A DNA stretch of 64,000 bases from an uncultured Muribaculaceae bacterium (GCA_910579305.1 CAJTTA010000005.1:24791-88790), one strand, 5' to 3'; positions 1 to 8,888 are shown, numbered from the stretch's first letter. The notes: generated by a model from the sequence alone, not told the origin. Program-made: numbers and translations.

Positions 1-1164
1 AAAGCACAAGTCAACGTAGGCGGCGGACGAGGCATGAGCATGGGCGGACAGAGCACCGTCGACTTCGAAATCTACGGCTACGACTTCTCCGAGACCGACT
101 CCGTGGCCCGCCAGCTCAAAGAAATACTCCTCGGAATCCCCGGCACAGCCGACGTCACAATATCACGCTCCGACTACCAGCCAGAATACCAGGTGGACTT
201 CGACCGCGAGAAGCTATCCCTCCACGGCCTCAACATGCAGACAGTGGCAATGGCCCTCCGCAACAGAGTGAACGGAGCCACAGCAAGCCAGTTTCGCGAA
301 GACGGCGAAGAATACGACATCAAAGTCATGTTCGAACCCCGAAGCCGCATGGAGATAGCCGACCTCGAGAACATCATGGTCTTCAACGCCGCCGGACAAG
401 GCGTGCGCATAAAAGACGTAGGCACAGTGGTGCAACGCTTCACACCACCCACCATCGAGCGAAAAGACCGCGAGAGACTCATCACAGTGTCAGCCGTGGT
501 CGACGGAGTCCCCATGAACCAAGTGGTGGAGATGGCTCAGCTCCGGATCGACAAGATGCACATGCCCGCAGGCATCAACATCGCCCTTTCCGGATCATTT
601 GAGGACCAGCAGGACTCCTTCGCCGACCTCCTCATGCTCGGAGCCCTGATCATAATCCTGGTCTACATAGTCATGGCAGCCCAGTTCGAAAGCCTCACAT
701 ACCCCGCCATAATCATGACCTCGCTGCTCTTCGCATTCTCAGGCGTATTCCTCATCCTTTGGATGACAGGCCACACCCTCAACGTCATGAGCATGATAGG
801 CGCGATAATGCTCATAGGCATAGTCGTGAAAAACGGCATAGTGCTCATCGACTACATAACGCTCAACCGCGAGAGGGGAATGGGAGTGCGCCTGGCAGTC
901 ATAGACGGCGGAAAAAGCCGCCTGCGCCCCGTAGTCATGACCACACTCACCACCATCCTGGGCATGGTGCCAATGGCCGTAGGATCAGGCCAGGGAGCCG
1001 AAATGTGGCGCCCCATGGGCACAGCCGTGATAGGAGGCCTCACATTCTCCACAATCCTCACCCTGCTCTTCGTGCCGGTGCTCTACTGCACATTCGCCGG
1101 CAGAGGCATAAAACGCACACGAAAAAAAATACGCAAAGCTCACGCCAACCACCCCAAGAAATGA
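1..1164 (+). CDS. RND efflux transporter permease, C-terminal part (5' truncated by window edge)
   Basis: These are the last 387 residues of an AcrB/HAE1-type inner-membrane resistance-nodulation-division pump. The frame is open to the first base, so the gene begins upstream and the ATG at 34 is internal. Seen: the end of the periplasmic porter/docking region up to about base 600, then several hydrophobic segments between 610 and 1110. Family hallmarks are GIVVKNGIVLIDYI (about 800-860) and RLRPVVMTTLTTILGMVPMA (about 920-980). Known for the family: proton-driven export of drugs or amphiphiles together with a periplasmic adaptor and a TolC-like channel, which would lie upstream here. The substrate cannot be read from this fragment. 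The stop codon overlaps the start of the next gene (ATGA), so the two are probably translated together. Confidence 0.93.
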   Translation, partial: KAQVNVGGGRGMSMGGQSTVDFEIYGYDFSETDSVARQLKEILLGIPGTADVTISRSDYQPEYQVDFDREKLSLHGLNMQTVAMALRNRVNGATASQFREDGEEYDIKVMFEPRSRMEIADLENIMVFNAAGQGVRIKDVGTVVQRFTPPTIERKDRERLITVSAVVDGVPMNQVVEMAQLRIDKMHMPAGINIALSGSFEDQQDSFADLLMLGALIIILVYIVMAAQFESLTYPAIIMTSLLFAFSGVFLILWMTGHTLNVMSMIGAIMLIGIVVKNGIVLIDYITLNRERGMGVRLAVIDGGKSRLRPVVMTTLTTILGMVPMAVGSGQGAEMWRPMGTAVIGGLTFSTILTLLFVPVLYCTFAGRGIKRTRKKIRKAHANHPKK

Positions 1165-1454
1165 AAAGCATACTCATAACCTACGACCAGGCCCACGAAG
1201 AGGGCATAATAGAGATACTCAACCGTCATGCCTGCCGCGGATTCACCAACTTCGGAACCGTGCAGGGACGTGGCTCCCACCGGGGAGAGCCCCACTACGG
1301 CACCCACGCATGGCCCTCTCTTGCCTCGGCCATAATCACAATAGTGAGCGATGAGGCGGCTCCACGCCTCATGGCCGACCTCCATGCACTCGACCAGGCC
1401 AAGCCCCGCCTCGGCCTCCGGGCTTTTCTCTGGAATGTGGAAGAGACCATATAA
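1161..1454 (+). CDS. PG0541-family transporter-associated protein (PII-like)
   Basis: This is a 97-residue protein whose ATG at 1161 shares ATGA with the stop of the RND pump gene. It starts MKSILITYDQAHEEGIIEIL and contains a GRGSHRGEPHYGTHAWPSL stretch and an ILITYD...IITIVSDE...LRAFLW strand pattern, like the small ferredoxin-like/PII-like fold proteins (PG0541 type) often placed directly behind RND permeases in Bacteroidota. PII-like proteins commonly sense small ligands and regulate transporters; that this one regulates the pump is inference from the overlap. There is no signal peptide, so it is cytoplasmic. Alternative: an unrelated small alpha/beta protein. The call rests on position, size and motif pattern. 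Confidence 0.8.
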   Translation: MKSILITYDQAHEEGIIEILNRHACRGFTNFGTVQGRGSHRGEPHYGTHAWPSLASAIITIVSDEAAPRLMADLHALDQAKPRLGLRAFLWNVEETI

Positions 1455-1555
1455 GAGACATTCATCCGCTTTCTAAATATCTCAGGCTTAGGACTATAAT
1501 CCACAGCCTGAGATTTATTTATCCCACAGTGTAAGACGCCGTGTAAACAAAATTT

Positions 1556-1587
1556 TTTGGAAATTGAAAAAATCTTCGTAACTTTGC
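1556..1587 (+). promoter_or_regulatory. Promoter of rho (TTTG-N19-TAACTTTG)
   Basis: TTTG at 1556-1559 is separated by 19 bp from TAACTTTG at 1579-1586, an exact match to the Bacteroidota housekeeping promoter (-33 TTTG, -7 TAnnTTTG). Transcription would start near 1593, giving a leader of about 270 nt before the rho start codon. It lies in the 408-bp gap 1455-1862, which contains no gene. Confidence 0.8.
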
Positions 1588-1592
1588 AGCGA

Positions 1593-1862
1593 GTTATGAG
1601 CCGGCATTCATCTCTTTTGCCGCTCCCCGGCTCTTTTAATTTTTAAAGCCTTCCACTTCTCGCATCCATATTGATTGATGGATATACATTTAGGCTAAGA
1701 AAGAAATTTAACCCCTTTTTATTTTTTTTTTTAACATCAGGCGCGCCTCACCATTGGCAGATCACCTATACTATCTCCATGTGCGCACTATGATTACCCT
1801 TATCAAGAAGCGTCCTGATTCAGCACTATGGATTATGACCGGACGCTTTTTCTCCGTCAGTT
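1593..1862 (+). promoter_or_regulatory. Long rho leader with a terminator-like hairpin at 1808-1853
   Basis: The predicted leader contains an 8-bp perfect stem, AAGCGTCC at 1808-1815 pairing with GGACGCTT at 1841-1848, with a 25-nt loop. It runs straight into TTTTTCT (1847-1853) and ends about 10 nt before the ATG at 1863. An earlier T-rich run (about 1716-1733) also lies in the leader. The hairpin plus T-tract has the form of an intrinsic terminator or attenuator. Rho is autoregulated in other bacteria; a role for this hairpin in that is inference. No known riboswitch class is recognised. Confidence 0.5.
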
Positions 1863-3788
1863 ATGTATAATTACCAAGAACTCACAGCCATGGATCTTCC
1901 CCACCTGCGCGAAATCGCAGAAAAAATGGGCATGAAGAAGACCGAAGACGCCGATGCCGAAACCGTGGCTTACTACATCCTCGATAACCAGGCGGAAGCC
2001 TCCGCCAAAGAGCAGGCCGAAAAACTCGCCGCCGCACCGCGCGAACGAAAGACCCGCACAAAAAAAACAGATACGGCAAAAAGCAAAACCACTGCCACCG
2101 ACAAGGAAGACTCTCCCGAAGCCACAGCAGAAACTCCAACTCCTAAAAAACGTGGCCGAAAACCCAAAGCCGTGGTAGAAGCCGAGAAAGCGGCAGCGGC
2201 CGAAATAGCAGAAAAAGAAACAACCCAGGCAGAACCCGCCCCTGCAGCCGAAGAAGCTCCCGCTCCCAAGAAACGCGGACGCAAACCCAAAGCAACTACC
2301 GCAGAAGAGCCCGAGCCCTCACACATCGCACCGCAGGAAACCCCTCAGCCCACCCCGGCGGCAGAACCCGAAATTACAGCGCCCCACACAACTGAAGACT
2401 CACCGGCCCCCACCCCCAGGCAAGACTTCAGCGAGCGCCCCGCTTCCTCCCTCGGAGCATTCTTCCCAAAAGCGGCCGGAAAGAAATTCCTTCCCCGTTC
2501 AGCCAAAGAGCGCGAAGAAGCGGAAAAAGCTGCCGCAGTAGCACCCATCACAATTCAGGAACCCGGAATAGCACAGGCCCCGAAGCCTGCCGGAAAAATA
2601 TCACGCAGACAGCAACGCCAGGACAGGCACCTTCAGCGCCAGGCCCGTCAGGAAGAGACCATCTTCGACTTCGACGGAATCCTCACCACCTCCGGAGTGC
2701 TTGAAATTGTGCAGGAAGGACACGGATTCCTCCGCTCAAGCGACTATAACTACCTCGCCTCGCCCGACGATGTAATCGTAGACAAGGCCCGCATAAAACA
2801 ATACGGACTCAAGACAGGAGACGTAGTCGAAGGAGGAATACGCCCCCCACGCCAGGGCGAGAAATACTTCCCACTCTGCACAGTGACTCTCATCAACGGC
2901 CTCGCTCCGGAGCTCATACGCGACCGCTCTCCGTTTGAACACCTCGTGCCTCTATTCCCCGAAGAAAAATTCGATCTCACCTCCGGCCGCACATGCAATA
3001 TATCCACACGAGTGGTCGACATGTTCGCCCCCATAGGCAAAGGCCAGCGCGCCCTAATAGTGGCCCCCCCAAAGACGGGTAAGACAATTCTGCTCAAAGA
3101 CATAGCCAACGCCATAGCGGAAAATCACCCCGAGACCTACATTATAATGCTGCTCATTGACGAGCGCCCGGAAGAAGTGACCGACATGGCTCGCTCGGTG
3201 AATGCCGAAGTGATAGCCTCAACATTCGATGAGCCCGCAGAGCGTCATGTGAAAATCGCAGGCATCGTGCTCGAAAAAGCCAAGCGCCTCGTAGAGAGCG
3301 GTCACGATGTAGTGATCATGCTCGACTCAATCACACGCCTTGCCCGCGCCTACAACACCGTCTCTCCCGCCAGCGGCAAGATTCTCTCAGGCGGTGTTGA
3401 CGCCAATGCCCTGCAGCGCCCCAAGCGCTTCTTCGGAGCCGCGCGCAACATAGAGGGCGGCGGATCCCTCACCATAATAGCCACAGCTCTCACCGAGACA
3501 TCCTCGAAGATGGATGAAGTGATTTTCGAAGAATTCAAGGGAACAGGCAACATGGAGCTCCAGCTCGACCGAAAGCTCTCCAACAAGCGCATATTCCCGG
3601 CAGTAGACATAATCAGTTCCTCCACCCGCCGCGATGACCTGCTTCTCAACCCCGAGGTGCTCAACCGCATGTGGATTCTCCGCAACTACCTCGGAGACAT
3701 GACCTCGCTTGAAGCCATGGAGTTTATAAAGAAACGCATGGAGATGACACGCACCAACGAGGAACTGCTCGTGACCATGAATTCCTGA
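1863..3788 (+). CDS. rho: Transcription termination factor Rho with long disordered N-terminal insertion
   Basis: Rho is a hexameric RNA-dependent ATPase that ends transcription. At 641 residues it is much longer than E. coli Rho (419). Order of parts: an N-terminal Rho_N helical domain (about 2-45); an Ala/Glu/Lys/Pro-rich low-complexity segment (about 46-255) with two copies of KKRGRKPK (95-102 and 136-143) and a basic Arg/Gln run (about 248-263); the cold-shock RNA-binding domain (about 268-345); and the ATPase core with Walker A APPKTGKT (401-408), Walker B DVVIMLDS (482-489) and the secondary RNA-site region [17 protein letters not shown] (509-525). Core motifs are intact, so it should be active. 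In Bacteroides thetaiotaomicron an intrinsically disordered Rho segment is known to drive condensate formation; a similar role here is inference. ybaK follows after 8 bp. Confidence 0.97.
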   Translation: MYNYQELTAMDLPHLREIAEKMGMKKTEDADAETVAYYILDNQAEASAKEQAEKLAAAPRERKTRTKKTDTAKSKTTATDKEDSPEATAETPTPKKRGRKPKAVVEAEKAAAAEIAEKETTQAEPAPAAEEAPAPKKRGRKPKATTAEEPEPSHIAPQETPQPTPAAEPEITAPHTTEDSPAPTPRQDFSERPASSLGAFFPKAAGKKFLPRSAKEREEAEKAAAVAPITIQEPGIAQAPKPAGKISRRQQRQDRHLQRQARQEETIFDFDGILTTSGVLEIVQEGHGFLRSSDYNYLASPDDVIVDKARIKQYGLKTGDVVEGGIRPPRQGEKYFPLCTVTLINGLAPELIRDRSPFEHLVPLFPEEKFDLTSGRTCNISTRVVDMFAPIGKGQRALIVAPPKTGKTILLKDIANAIAENHPETYIIMLLIDERPEEVTDMARSVNAEVIASTFDEPAERHVKIAGIVLEKAKRLVESGHDVVIMLDSITRLARAYNTVSPASGKILSGGVDANALQRPKRFFGAARNIEGGGSLTIIATALTETSSKMDEVIFEEFKGTGNMELQLDRKLSNKRIFPAVDIISSSTRRDDLLLNPEVLNRMWILRNYLGDMTSLEAMEFIKKRMEMTRTNEELLVTMNS

Positions 3789-3796
3789 TCGCTACT

Positions 3797-4291
3797 ATGG
3801 CCAAGCACGCCAAGTCATCCAAGACCAATGTGGCCCGCCTGCTGGATGCCGCCGGAGTGAGCTATGCCCTGGTGGAATATCCGGTAGACGAGGCCCGCCT
3901 CGACGCCACGCATGTGGCGGAGTCAATAGGGGAGGACATAAAACAGGTCTATAAGACGCTGGTACTTAGAGGCGACCGAAGCGGACTCTTCGTATGCGTC
4001 GTGCCGGGCAACAAAGAGATAGACCTGAAGAAAGCCGCCCGTGCATCCGGCAATAAAAAGGCCGAGATGATCCACATGAAAGAACTCCACCCCTCTACAG
4101 GCTACATACGCGGCGGCTGCTCCCCAATAGGAATGAAGAAAGCACTGCCCACATACTTCCACGAGGCTTGCCTCAGCTTCGATGAAATCTTTGTCTCTGC
4201 CGGACAGCGAGGCCTCCAGTTGCGCATAGCCCCGCAAGCACTCATAGAGTATGTGGGAGCAGAAATAACCGACCTCACAGTAAATCCCTGA
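3797..4291 (+). CDS. ybaK: YbaK/EbsC-type Cys-tRNA(Pro) deacylase
   Basis: This 164-residue cytoplasmic protein belongs to the YbaK/EbsC subgroup of aminoacyl-tRNA editing factors, which hydrolyse Cys-tRNA(Pro) made in error by prolyl-tRNA synthetase. Visible family features are the VYKTLVLRGD strand, the VVPGNKEIDLKKAA segment containing the conserved lysine region, and GYIRGGCSPIGMKK, the typical GG(C/Y)SPxG(M/x)K signature. The length matches the family (about 155-165). It starts 8 bp after the rho stop, and its own stop overlaps the aroC start by one base, so rho-ybaK-aroC may be one transcript. Confidence 0.93.
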   Translation: MAKHAKSSKTNVARLLDAAGVSYALVEYPVDEARLDATHVAESIGEDIKQVYKTLVLRGDRSGLFVCVVPGNKEIDLKKAARASGNKKAEMIHMKELHPSTGYIRGGCSPIGMKKALPTYFHEACLSFDEIFVSAGQRGLQLRIAPQALIEYVGAEITDLTVNP

Positions 4292-5310
4292 TGAACACCT
4301 TCGGAACCCTATTCCGCCTTACCACCTTCGGCGAGAGCCACGGCCCGGCCATGGGAGGCATAATCGACGGCGTGCCCGCCGGCATGGAAATATCGCTGCA
4401 CAATGTGCAGAGCGAGCTTGACCGACGCCGCCCGGGAAATTCCGCCCTCACCTCCGCCAGACAGGAATCCGACATAGTGCAGTTCCTGTCAGGGATATAT
4501 CAAGGCCGCACACTCGGCACGCCCATAGGATTCATCATACCCAATAACGATGCCCGCAGCTCAGACTATGAACCTATGCGTCACATCTACCGCCCATCCC
4601 ATGCCGACTTCACATATGATGCCAAATACGGACTGCGCGACTGGCGCGGAGGAGGCCGAGCCTCAGCCCGGGAGACCGCATGCCGGGTGGTAGGCGGAGC
4701 AGTGGCCCGTCAATACCTCTGTGCGGCAGGCATCGAAGTCACAGCATTCATATCGCGCATAGGAAGCGCATCAAGGCAATCAGCCTCCGACCCGATCGAG
4801 CCGCTTCTTGCCCAAGTGGAAGAAGTGCGCCGGGAGCAGGACTCCGTGGGAGGAGAAGTGACCTGCACATGCACCGGAGTGCCCGCAGGCATAGGAGAGC
4901 CTGTGGCCGGCAAGCTCCATGCCATGTTGGCCGCAGCCATGACAAGCATCCCCGGCGTGAAAGGAGTCGAGTTTGGAGACGGCTTTGCATTGAGCTCACG
5001 GCGGGGCTCCGAGACCGTAGATATATATGTGGGCTCCCCCGGGGGCATACGCACTCTCACCAATCATTCAGGAGGCATACAGGGGGGCATCTCCACCGGC
5101 ATGCCCATAGATATGCGCATAGCCTTCAAGCCTACGCCCACAATAGCGAGAAAACTCATGACGGTAGACGATGCCGGCAGGTCCGTATCTCTTGAATCAC
5201 GCGGCCGTCATGACCCTTGCATAGCCATGCGCGCTGTGCATGTAGTGGAGGCAATGGCCTGCATGACACTGCTTGATGCCATACTCCTGCACAGAGCCGC
5301 ACGCTGGTGA
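4291..5310 (+). CDS. aroC: Chorismate synthase
   Basis: The product (339 residues) converts 5-enolpyruvylshikimate-3-phosphate to chorismate, the last shikimate-pathway step, using reduced FMN. All three family signatures are visible: GESHGPAMGGIIDGVPAG near the N-terminus, DWRGGGRASARETACRVVGG in the middle (about 115-135), and SRGRHDPCIAMRAV near the C-terminus. The length is normal. No other aromatic-pathway gene is nearby, so the gene is scattered, as is common in this phylum. The start codon shares one base with the ybaK stop (TGATG), pointing to translational coupling. Confidence 0.97.
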   Translation: MNTFGTLFRLTTFGESHGPAMGGIIDGVPAGMEISLHNVQSELDRRRPGNSALTSARQESDIVQFLSGIYQGRTLGTPIGFIIPNNDARSSDYEPMRHIYRPSHADFTYDAKYGLRDWRGGGRASARETACRVVGGAVARQYLCAAGIEVTAFISRIGSASRQSASDPIEPLLAQVEEVRREQDSVGGEVTCTCTGVPAGIGEPVAGKLHAMLAAAMTSIPGVKGVEFGDGFALSSRRGSETVDIYVGSPGGIRTLTNHSGGIQGGISTGMPIDMRIAFKPTPTIARKLMTVDDAGRSVSLESRGRHDPCIAMRAVHVVEAMACMTLLDAILLHRAARW

Positions 5311-5405
5311 GAAGCAAATAAGAGAAAAAAATTAGCCGAAAAAGGAATAATTCAGATAATCTGCGTTATAACTATATATAACCTTACATAATCCGTTTTA
5401 TTCCA

Positions 5406-6920
5406 ATGACTCTTCTACCACAAGATTTAGAACTACTGCAGTCCAAAGGCATATCCAGAGAAACGCTCGACAACCAGCTGCGCCGCTTTGTCGCAGGCTT
5501 CCCTTATCTCAGAGTAATGGCGCCGGCCACACCCGGCAGGGGCATTTTAGCGCTTTCCGCACAAGAACGCGACCGCTACCTATGCGAGTGGGAGCGATTC
5601 CTGAGTCACGGAGGCACCGTAGTGAAAATGGTACCGGCCAGCGGTGCGGCCTCCCGTATGTTCAAGGATCTCTTCGCATACGTGTCAGATCAGAAAGAGA
5701 CCCCATTTATATCTCAGTTCATAGAGGGCCTTCCCCGGTTTGCATTTTATGAAGATCTCGATAGGGCCTGCATCAGGCTTTATGGTCATGACATACCCTC
5801 CCTCCTGTCAGCCGGACGAAAGCGAGACATCGTGAAAGCACTCATCGACAAAGAAGGACTTGATTACGGACAGTTGCCAAAGGCCTTGCTGCACTTCCAT
5901 AAAGAAGCCGGAGGCGCACGCACACCCATAGAAGAGCACCTCGCCGAAGGAGCCGGATATGCAGCCGGCAGCGATGGCAAAGTGCATGTGCACTTCACCG
6001 TAAGCCCCTCGCACATCCAAATGATGCAAGCCCGCATCAATGAAGTCTTGCCGGAAATGGAGAAGAGATATGGAGTGAAATACCAAGTGGATATGAGCAT
6101 CCAGAAATCCTCTACCGACACTGTGGCAGTGAACATGGATAACACCCCCTATAGGGAGAATGATCACCTGTTTTTCCGCCCTGCCGGCCACGGTGCGCTT
6201 CTCGCCAATCTTGCTGCTCTTGATGAAGAAGTGGTCTTTCTTAAGAATATAGACAATGTTGTGCCGGAATCACAACGCGCCACCACAATAGAATACAAGA
6301 AAATACTCGGAGGAGTGCTTGTCGACGCACACCGCAATATCGCACATTATGCCGACATGTTGCGCCAAGGCCTTCCCTCTCGCCCGCTACTTGATGAAAT
6401 GCTTGATTTCATGCATGACACCCTGTTCATCACCGATGAAGGAGCCGAAAGCATGGATGACTTGGAACTGGCTGATTACTTACTGTGTAAATTCGACCGC
6501 CCCTTGCGCGTGTGCGGAATGGTGCGCAACGAGGGAGAACCCGGAGGAGGCCCGTTCCTCGCATACAACTCCGACGGCACAATAAGCCCCCAGATACTTG
6601 AAAGCTCACAGTTTGACCCCGAAGCCTCCTCCACATCCACGCTCCTTGCCTCCTCCACACACTTCAATCCCGTAGACCTCGTGTGCTACATCCGCGACCT
6701 TGACGGCCGGAGCTACGATTTGTCCGATTACGTAGATGAGGAAACCGGACTTATCTCACGCAAGAGCCGCAAAGGAGTGGAGATAAAGGCCCTTGAGCTG
6801 CCGGGCCTGTGGAACGGATCCATGAGCGACTGGAATACAATATTTGTAGAAGTCTCCCCCGACACATTCAATCCAGTGAAGACCGTCAACGATCTGCTGC
6901 GACCGGCTCACCAGGATTGA
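5406..6920 (+). CDS. DUF4301 family protein
   Basis: This is a 504-residue soluble protein without signal peptide or membrane segment. It matches my memory of the DUF4301 family, which is largely confined to Bacteroidota: an opening like MTLLPQDLELLQSKGIS, the segment VVKMVPASGAASRMFKDL (about 75-95) and PYRENDHLFFRPAGHGALL (about 250). The motifs GAASRMFKDL and FRPAGHGALL resemble phosphate- or sugar-nucleotide-handling loops, but no catalytic function is established that I know of. It stands alone: 95 bp follow aroC and 132 bp precede the next gene, which has its own promoter. Function unknown. Confidence 0.88.
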   Translation: MTLLPQDLELLQSKGISRETLDNQLRRFVAGFPYLRVMAPATPGRGILALSAQERDRYLCEWERFLSHGGTVVKMVPASGAASRMFKDLFAYVSDQKETPFISQFIEGLPRFAFYEDLDRACIRLYGHDIPSLLSAGRKRDIVKALIDKEGLDYGQLPKALLHFHKEAGGARTPIEEHLAEGAGYAAGSDGKVHVHFTVSPSHIQMMQARINEVLPEMEKRYGVKYQVDMSIQKSSTDTVAVNMDNTPYRENDHLFFRPAGHGALLANLAALDEEVVFLKNIDNVVPESQRATTIEYKKILGGVLVDAHRNIAHYADMLRQGLPSRPLLDEMLDFMHDTLFITDEGAESMDDLELADYLLCKFDRPLRVCGMVRNEGEPGGGPFLAYNSDGTISPQILESSQFDPEASSTSTLLASSTHFNPVDLVCYIRDLDGRSYDLSDYVDEETGLISRKSRKGVEIKALELPGLWNGSMSDWNTIFVEVSPDTFNPVKTVNDLLRPAHQD

Positions 6921-6950
6921 CTTTACAAAAACATAAAACTGAGGCTGATG

Positions 6951-6982
6951 TTTGCTGTTCTGCAGAAAAATCCTTACTTTTG
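6951..6982 (+). promoter_or_regulatory. Promoter of the GYF-TM2 gene (TTTG-N20-TACTTTTG)
   Basis: TTTG at 6951-6954 and TACTTTTG at 6975-6982 are spaced by 20 bp, matching the Bacteroidota consensus. The start codon lies at 7053, leaving a leader of about 65 nt. Confidence 0.75.
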
Positions 6983-7052
6983 CATATCGATAAGTCATCC
7001 CGGATACTTATAGCTCGGGATGAGATTTCAATAACAGCTAAAAGAAAATTAT

Positions 7053-7544
7053 ATGGCACAGTGGTACATATTATATCAGGGACAGCAGGTAGGCCCAATG
7101 GAGCAAAAACAGCTCCTTGCCTACGGACTCAACCCCAACTCGCAAGTGTGGTGCGAAGGCATGCCCCAATGGGCGCCCGCCTTCACTATACCCGATCTCA
7201 TGACCATGATAAGCGAGCAAGGCAACAAGGCATATGATCACAACGCATATGCCCGGGGTGAAGTGCTTCCATATGCCGGAGCCTATGACGGATCCAACTA
7301 CCCAGCCTCAGGCAAGAGCAAGACTACTGCAGGGATATTCGCACTCCTGTTAGGATGGCTCGGCATTCATTATTTCTACTGCGGCAAAGTAGGCGGAGGC
7401 TTCATCACAATCCTGCTCGTGATAGTAACATGCGGACTGTGGGAGCTCCTCACCTTTGTGCAAGGCATACTGATTCTCACTATGTCGCAAGAGGAATTCG
7501 ATCGAAAATACGTCAACTCCACGAGTGTATTCCCGCTCTTCTGA
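7053..7544 (+). CDS. GYF-like and TM2 domain membrane protein
   Basis: A 163-residue protein. Residues 2-48 form a GYF_2-type module (WYILYQGQQVGP followed by SQVWCEGMPQWAPA), usually a peptide-binding fold. A short Tyr/Gly/Ala-rich linker (about 55-88) follows. Residues about 89-150 form a TM2 domain with two hydrophobic helices and the loop GWLGIHYFYCGKVGGG, the standard TM2 (G-x-G/H-x-F-Y-x-G) pattern. The likely location is the inner membrane with the GYF part in the cytoplasm. The pairing is common in Bacteroidota; its job is not known. The next gene overlaps its 3' end by 20 bp. Confidence 0.85.
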   Translation: MAQWYILYQGQQVGPMEQKQLLAYGLNPNSQVWCEGMPQWAPAFTIPDLMTMISEQGNKAYDHNAYARGEVLPYAGAYDGSNYPASGKSKTTAGIFALLLGWLGIHYFYCGKVGGGFITILLVIVTCGLWELLTFVQGILILTMSQEEFDRKYVNSTSVFPLF

Positions 7545-7893
7545 ACCGCTCGACAAGGCTTCGCTACGCATCTACGCCGGCTGTGGCGCCACATATATCA
7601 TCATACTGATATATGTGGCTGCTTCAAGACTATGGCCCGAAGTCACCGGCATGATAGTGCGCTGTCCGCTCCACGAATTAACAGGACTGGAATGTCCATC
7701 CTGCGGGCTTACACGTGCCATACACGCATTGCTCGACCTCGATTTCGCCAGGGCGGCAAGGCTCAATATCCTTGCGTTTCCGGTAGCTGTGCTGGCTGTG
7801 GCCTTTCCGCTTGTGTGCATCTCCGACCTGCTTTGCGGAACCCGCATCCTGCCTCTTACATTCAAAGGGAAACAGTTTCTTAAAAGAGCTTAA
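7525..7893 (+). CDS. DUF2752 membrane protein
   Basis: A 122-residue protein starting at GTG 7525, inside the end of the GYF-TM2 gene (20-bp overlap in another frame). No ATG exists before the conserved region, which supports the GTG. It has two or three hydrophobic segments (about 20-34, 80-104) and the DUF2752 signature ECPSCGLTRA (56-65) after a CP(L/F)HELTG approach. The Cys pair suggests metal or redox chemistry, but no function is established. The overlap suggests translation coupled to the GYF-TM2 protein, and the two families often sit next to each other in Bacteroidota. Confidence 0.85.
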   Translation: MYSRSSEPLDKASLRIYAGCGATYIIILIYVAASRLWPEVTGMIVRCPLHELTGLECPSCGLTRAIHALLDLDFARAARLNILAFPVAVLAVAFPLVCISDLLCGTRILPLTFKGKQFLKRA

Positions 7894-7928
7894 AATTCCG
7901 CGGCTTTGCCTGAATGCCGGTGCCGGCA

Positions 7929-7960
7929 TTTGCAAGGGTGCGGAATAATTGCTATTTTTG
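7929..7960 (+). promoter_or_regulatory. Promoter of the foldase/OstA/mutL operon (TTTG-N20-TATTTTTG)
   Basis: TTTG at 7929-7932 and TATTTTTG at 7953-7960 are spaced by 20 bp. The next start codon is at 7998, so the leader is only about 30 nt. The four following genes on this strand have small gaps (35, 71 and 3 bp), so this promoter could serve all of them. Confidence 0.75.
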
Positions 7961-7997
7961 CACGTTATAATAACAGCTATCCACCCCGCCCACCTCC

Positions 7998-8888
7998 GTG
8001 AAGCTTCATCCCCTTATACTCATAGCAATGGGAGCGCTCATGCCCGCTTCCTGCTCAAGGCAGGAGGCCGATGATAAGAATCGGCCTCGCCCGGAGGTGC
8101 TTATGCAAGTGGGAGACTCAGTGCTCACACGCAGCCAGGTGGTGGCGCAGCTTCCGGCAGGAATCTCAGCCATAGACAGTGCCCGATTGTTTGATGCCAT
8201 AGTGGAGGAATGGCTTGAGCGCAACATGCTCGTGGATGTTGCCGTGAAGAACCTTCCGGATATCGATCGCATAGACCGTCTTGTAGAGCAATACCGGCGT
8301 CAGCTCCTTGCCGATGAGTATCGGCGTCTCATGGCGGCCGAATATGCCGGCGAAGTATCTTCCGATTCCGTGCGGGCTCAATATAATGCCAATATTGACA
8401 GATACGTGCTCACGTCTCCTGTAATCAAAGGCATCTATGTGAAACTGCCATCCGATGCCCCGCAACTTACCGAAGTGAGAACATGGATGCGCAGCGCCAC
8501 GCCCGAAGCAATAGACAAGCTTGAAGCATGTGGCCTGAAAGGAGCTATGGAATACGAATACTTCGGCGATGAATGGGTAGCCTGGGAGGAACTGGTGCGC
8601 CGCATTCCTTACCGCTTCAATTCAAGCGAGAGCATCACCGTCCCCGGCAAAATGTTTGAGACATCATCCGACGGCATCACATATCTGCTGCACGTGACCG
8701 ACGTCATTCCGGCAGGAGAGAAGATGCCCTATGATTTCGCGAAGCCATTGATAGAGCAGGAGCTTGCCGAGACATGCCGAGATACCTATGATCGCCGTCT
8801 CCTTAGAGATATATACGCCCGCGAGCTTGACAGTCGAAGAATTCACACGGGAACATATATCCCTGTGCGATACCGCGACTTGAAGTGA
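7998..8888 (+). CDS. Lipoprotein of the SurA/parvulin type (degenerate peptidyl-prolyl isomerase-like)
   Basis: A 296-residue lipoprotein with GTG start at 7998. The signal peptide ends in MPASC with the lipidated Cys at residue 19. Residues about 30-125 resemble the SurA N-terminal chaperone helices. Residues about 130-250 look like a worn parvulin domain: KGIYVKLPSDAP replaces the usual RHILI strand, and YLLHVTDVIPAGEKMPYDFA resembles the end of a PpiC domain. It is probably a periplasmic or outer-membrane-anchored chaperone for envelope proteins. It heads an operon with surA, an OstA-like gene and mutL. The foldase role is inferred from the fold pattern and neighbours; isomerase activity is doubtful. 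Confidence 0.78.
   Translation: MKLHPLILIAMGALMPASCSRQEADDKNRPRPEVLMQVGDSVLTRSQVVAQLPAGISAIDSARLFDAIVEEWLERNMLVDVAVKNLPDIDRIDRLVEQYRRQLLADEYRRLMAAEYAGEVSSDSVRAQYNANIDRYVLTSPVIKGIYVKLPSDAPQLTEVRTWMRSATPEAIDKLEACGLKGAMEYEYFGDEWVAWEELVRRIPYRFNSSESITVPGKMFETSSDGITYLLHVTDVIPAGEKMPYDFAKPLIEQELAETCRDTYDRRLLRDIYARELDSRRIHTGTYIPVRYRDLK

Noticed and set aside
1954..2551. Overlapping open frames in the low-complexity part of rho on both strands
   Set aside because: The biased GC-rich codons of the Ala/Glu/Lys/Pro segment open long frames in other phases. The rho frame is continuous with the conserved core.
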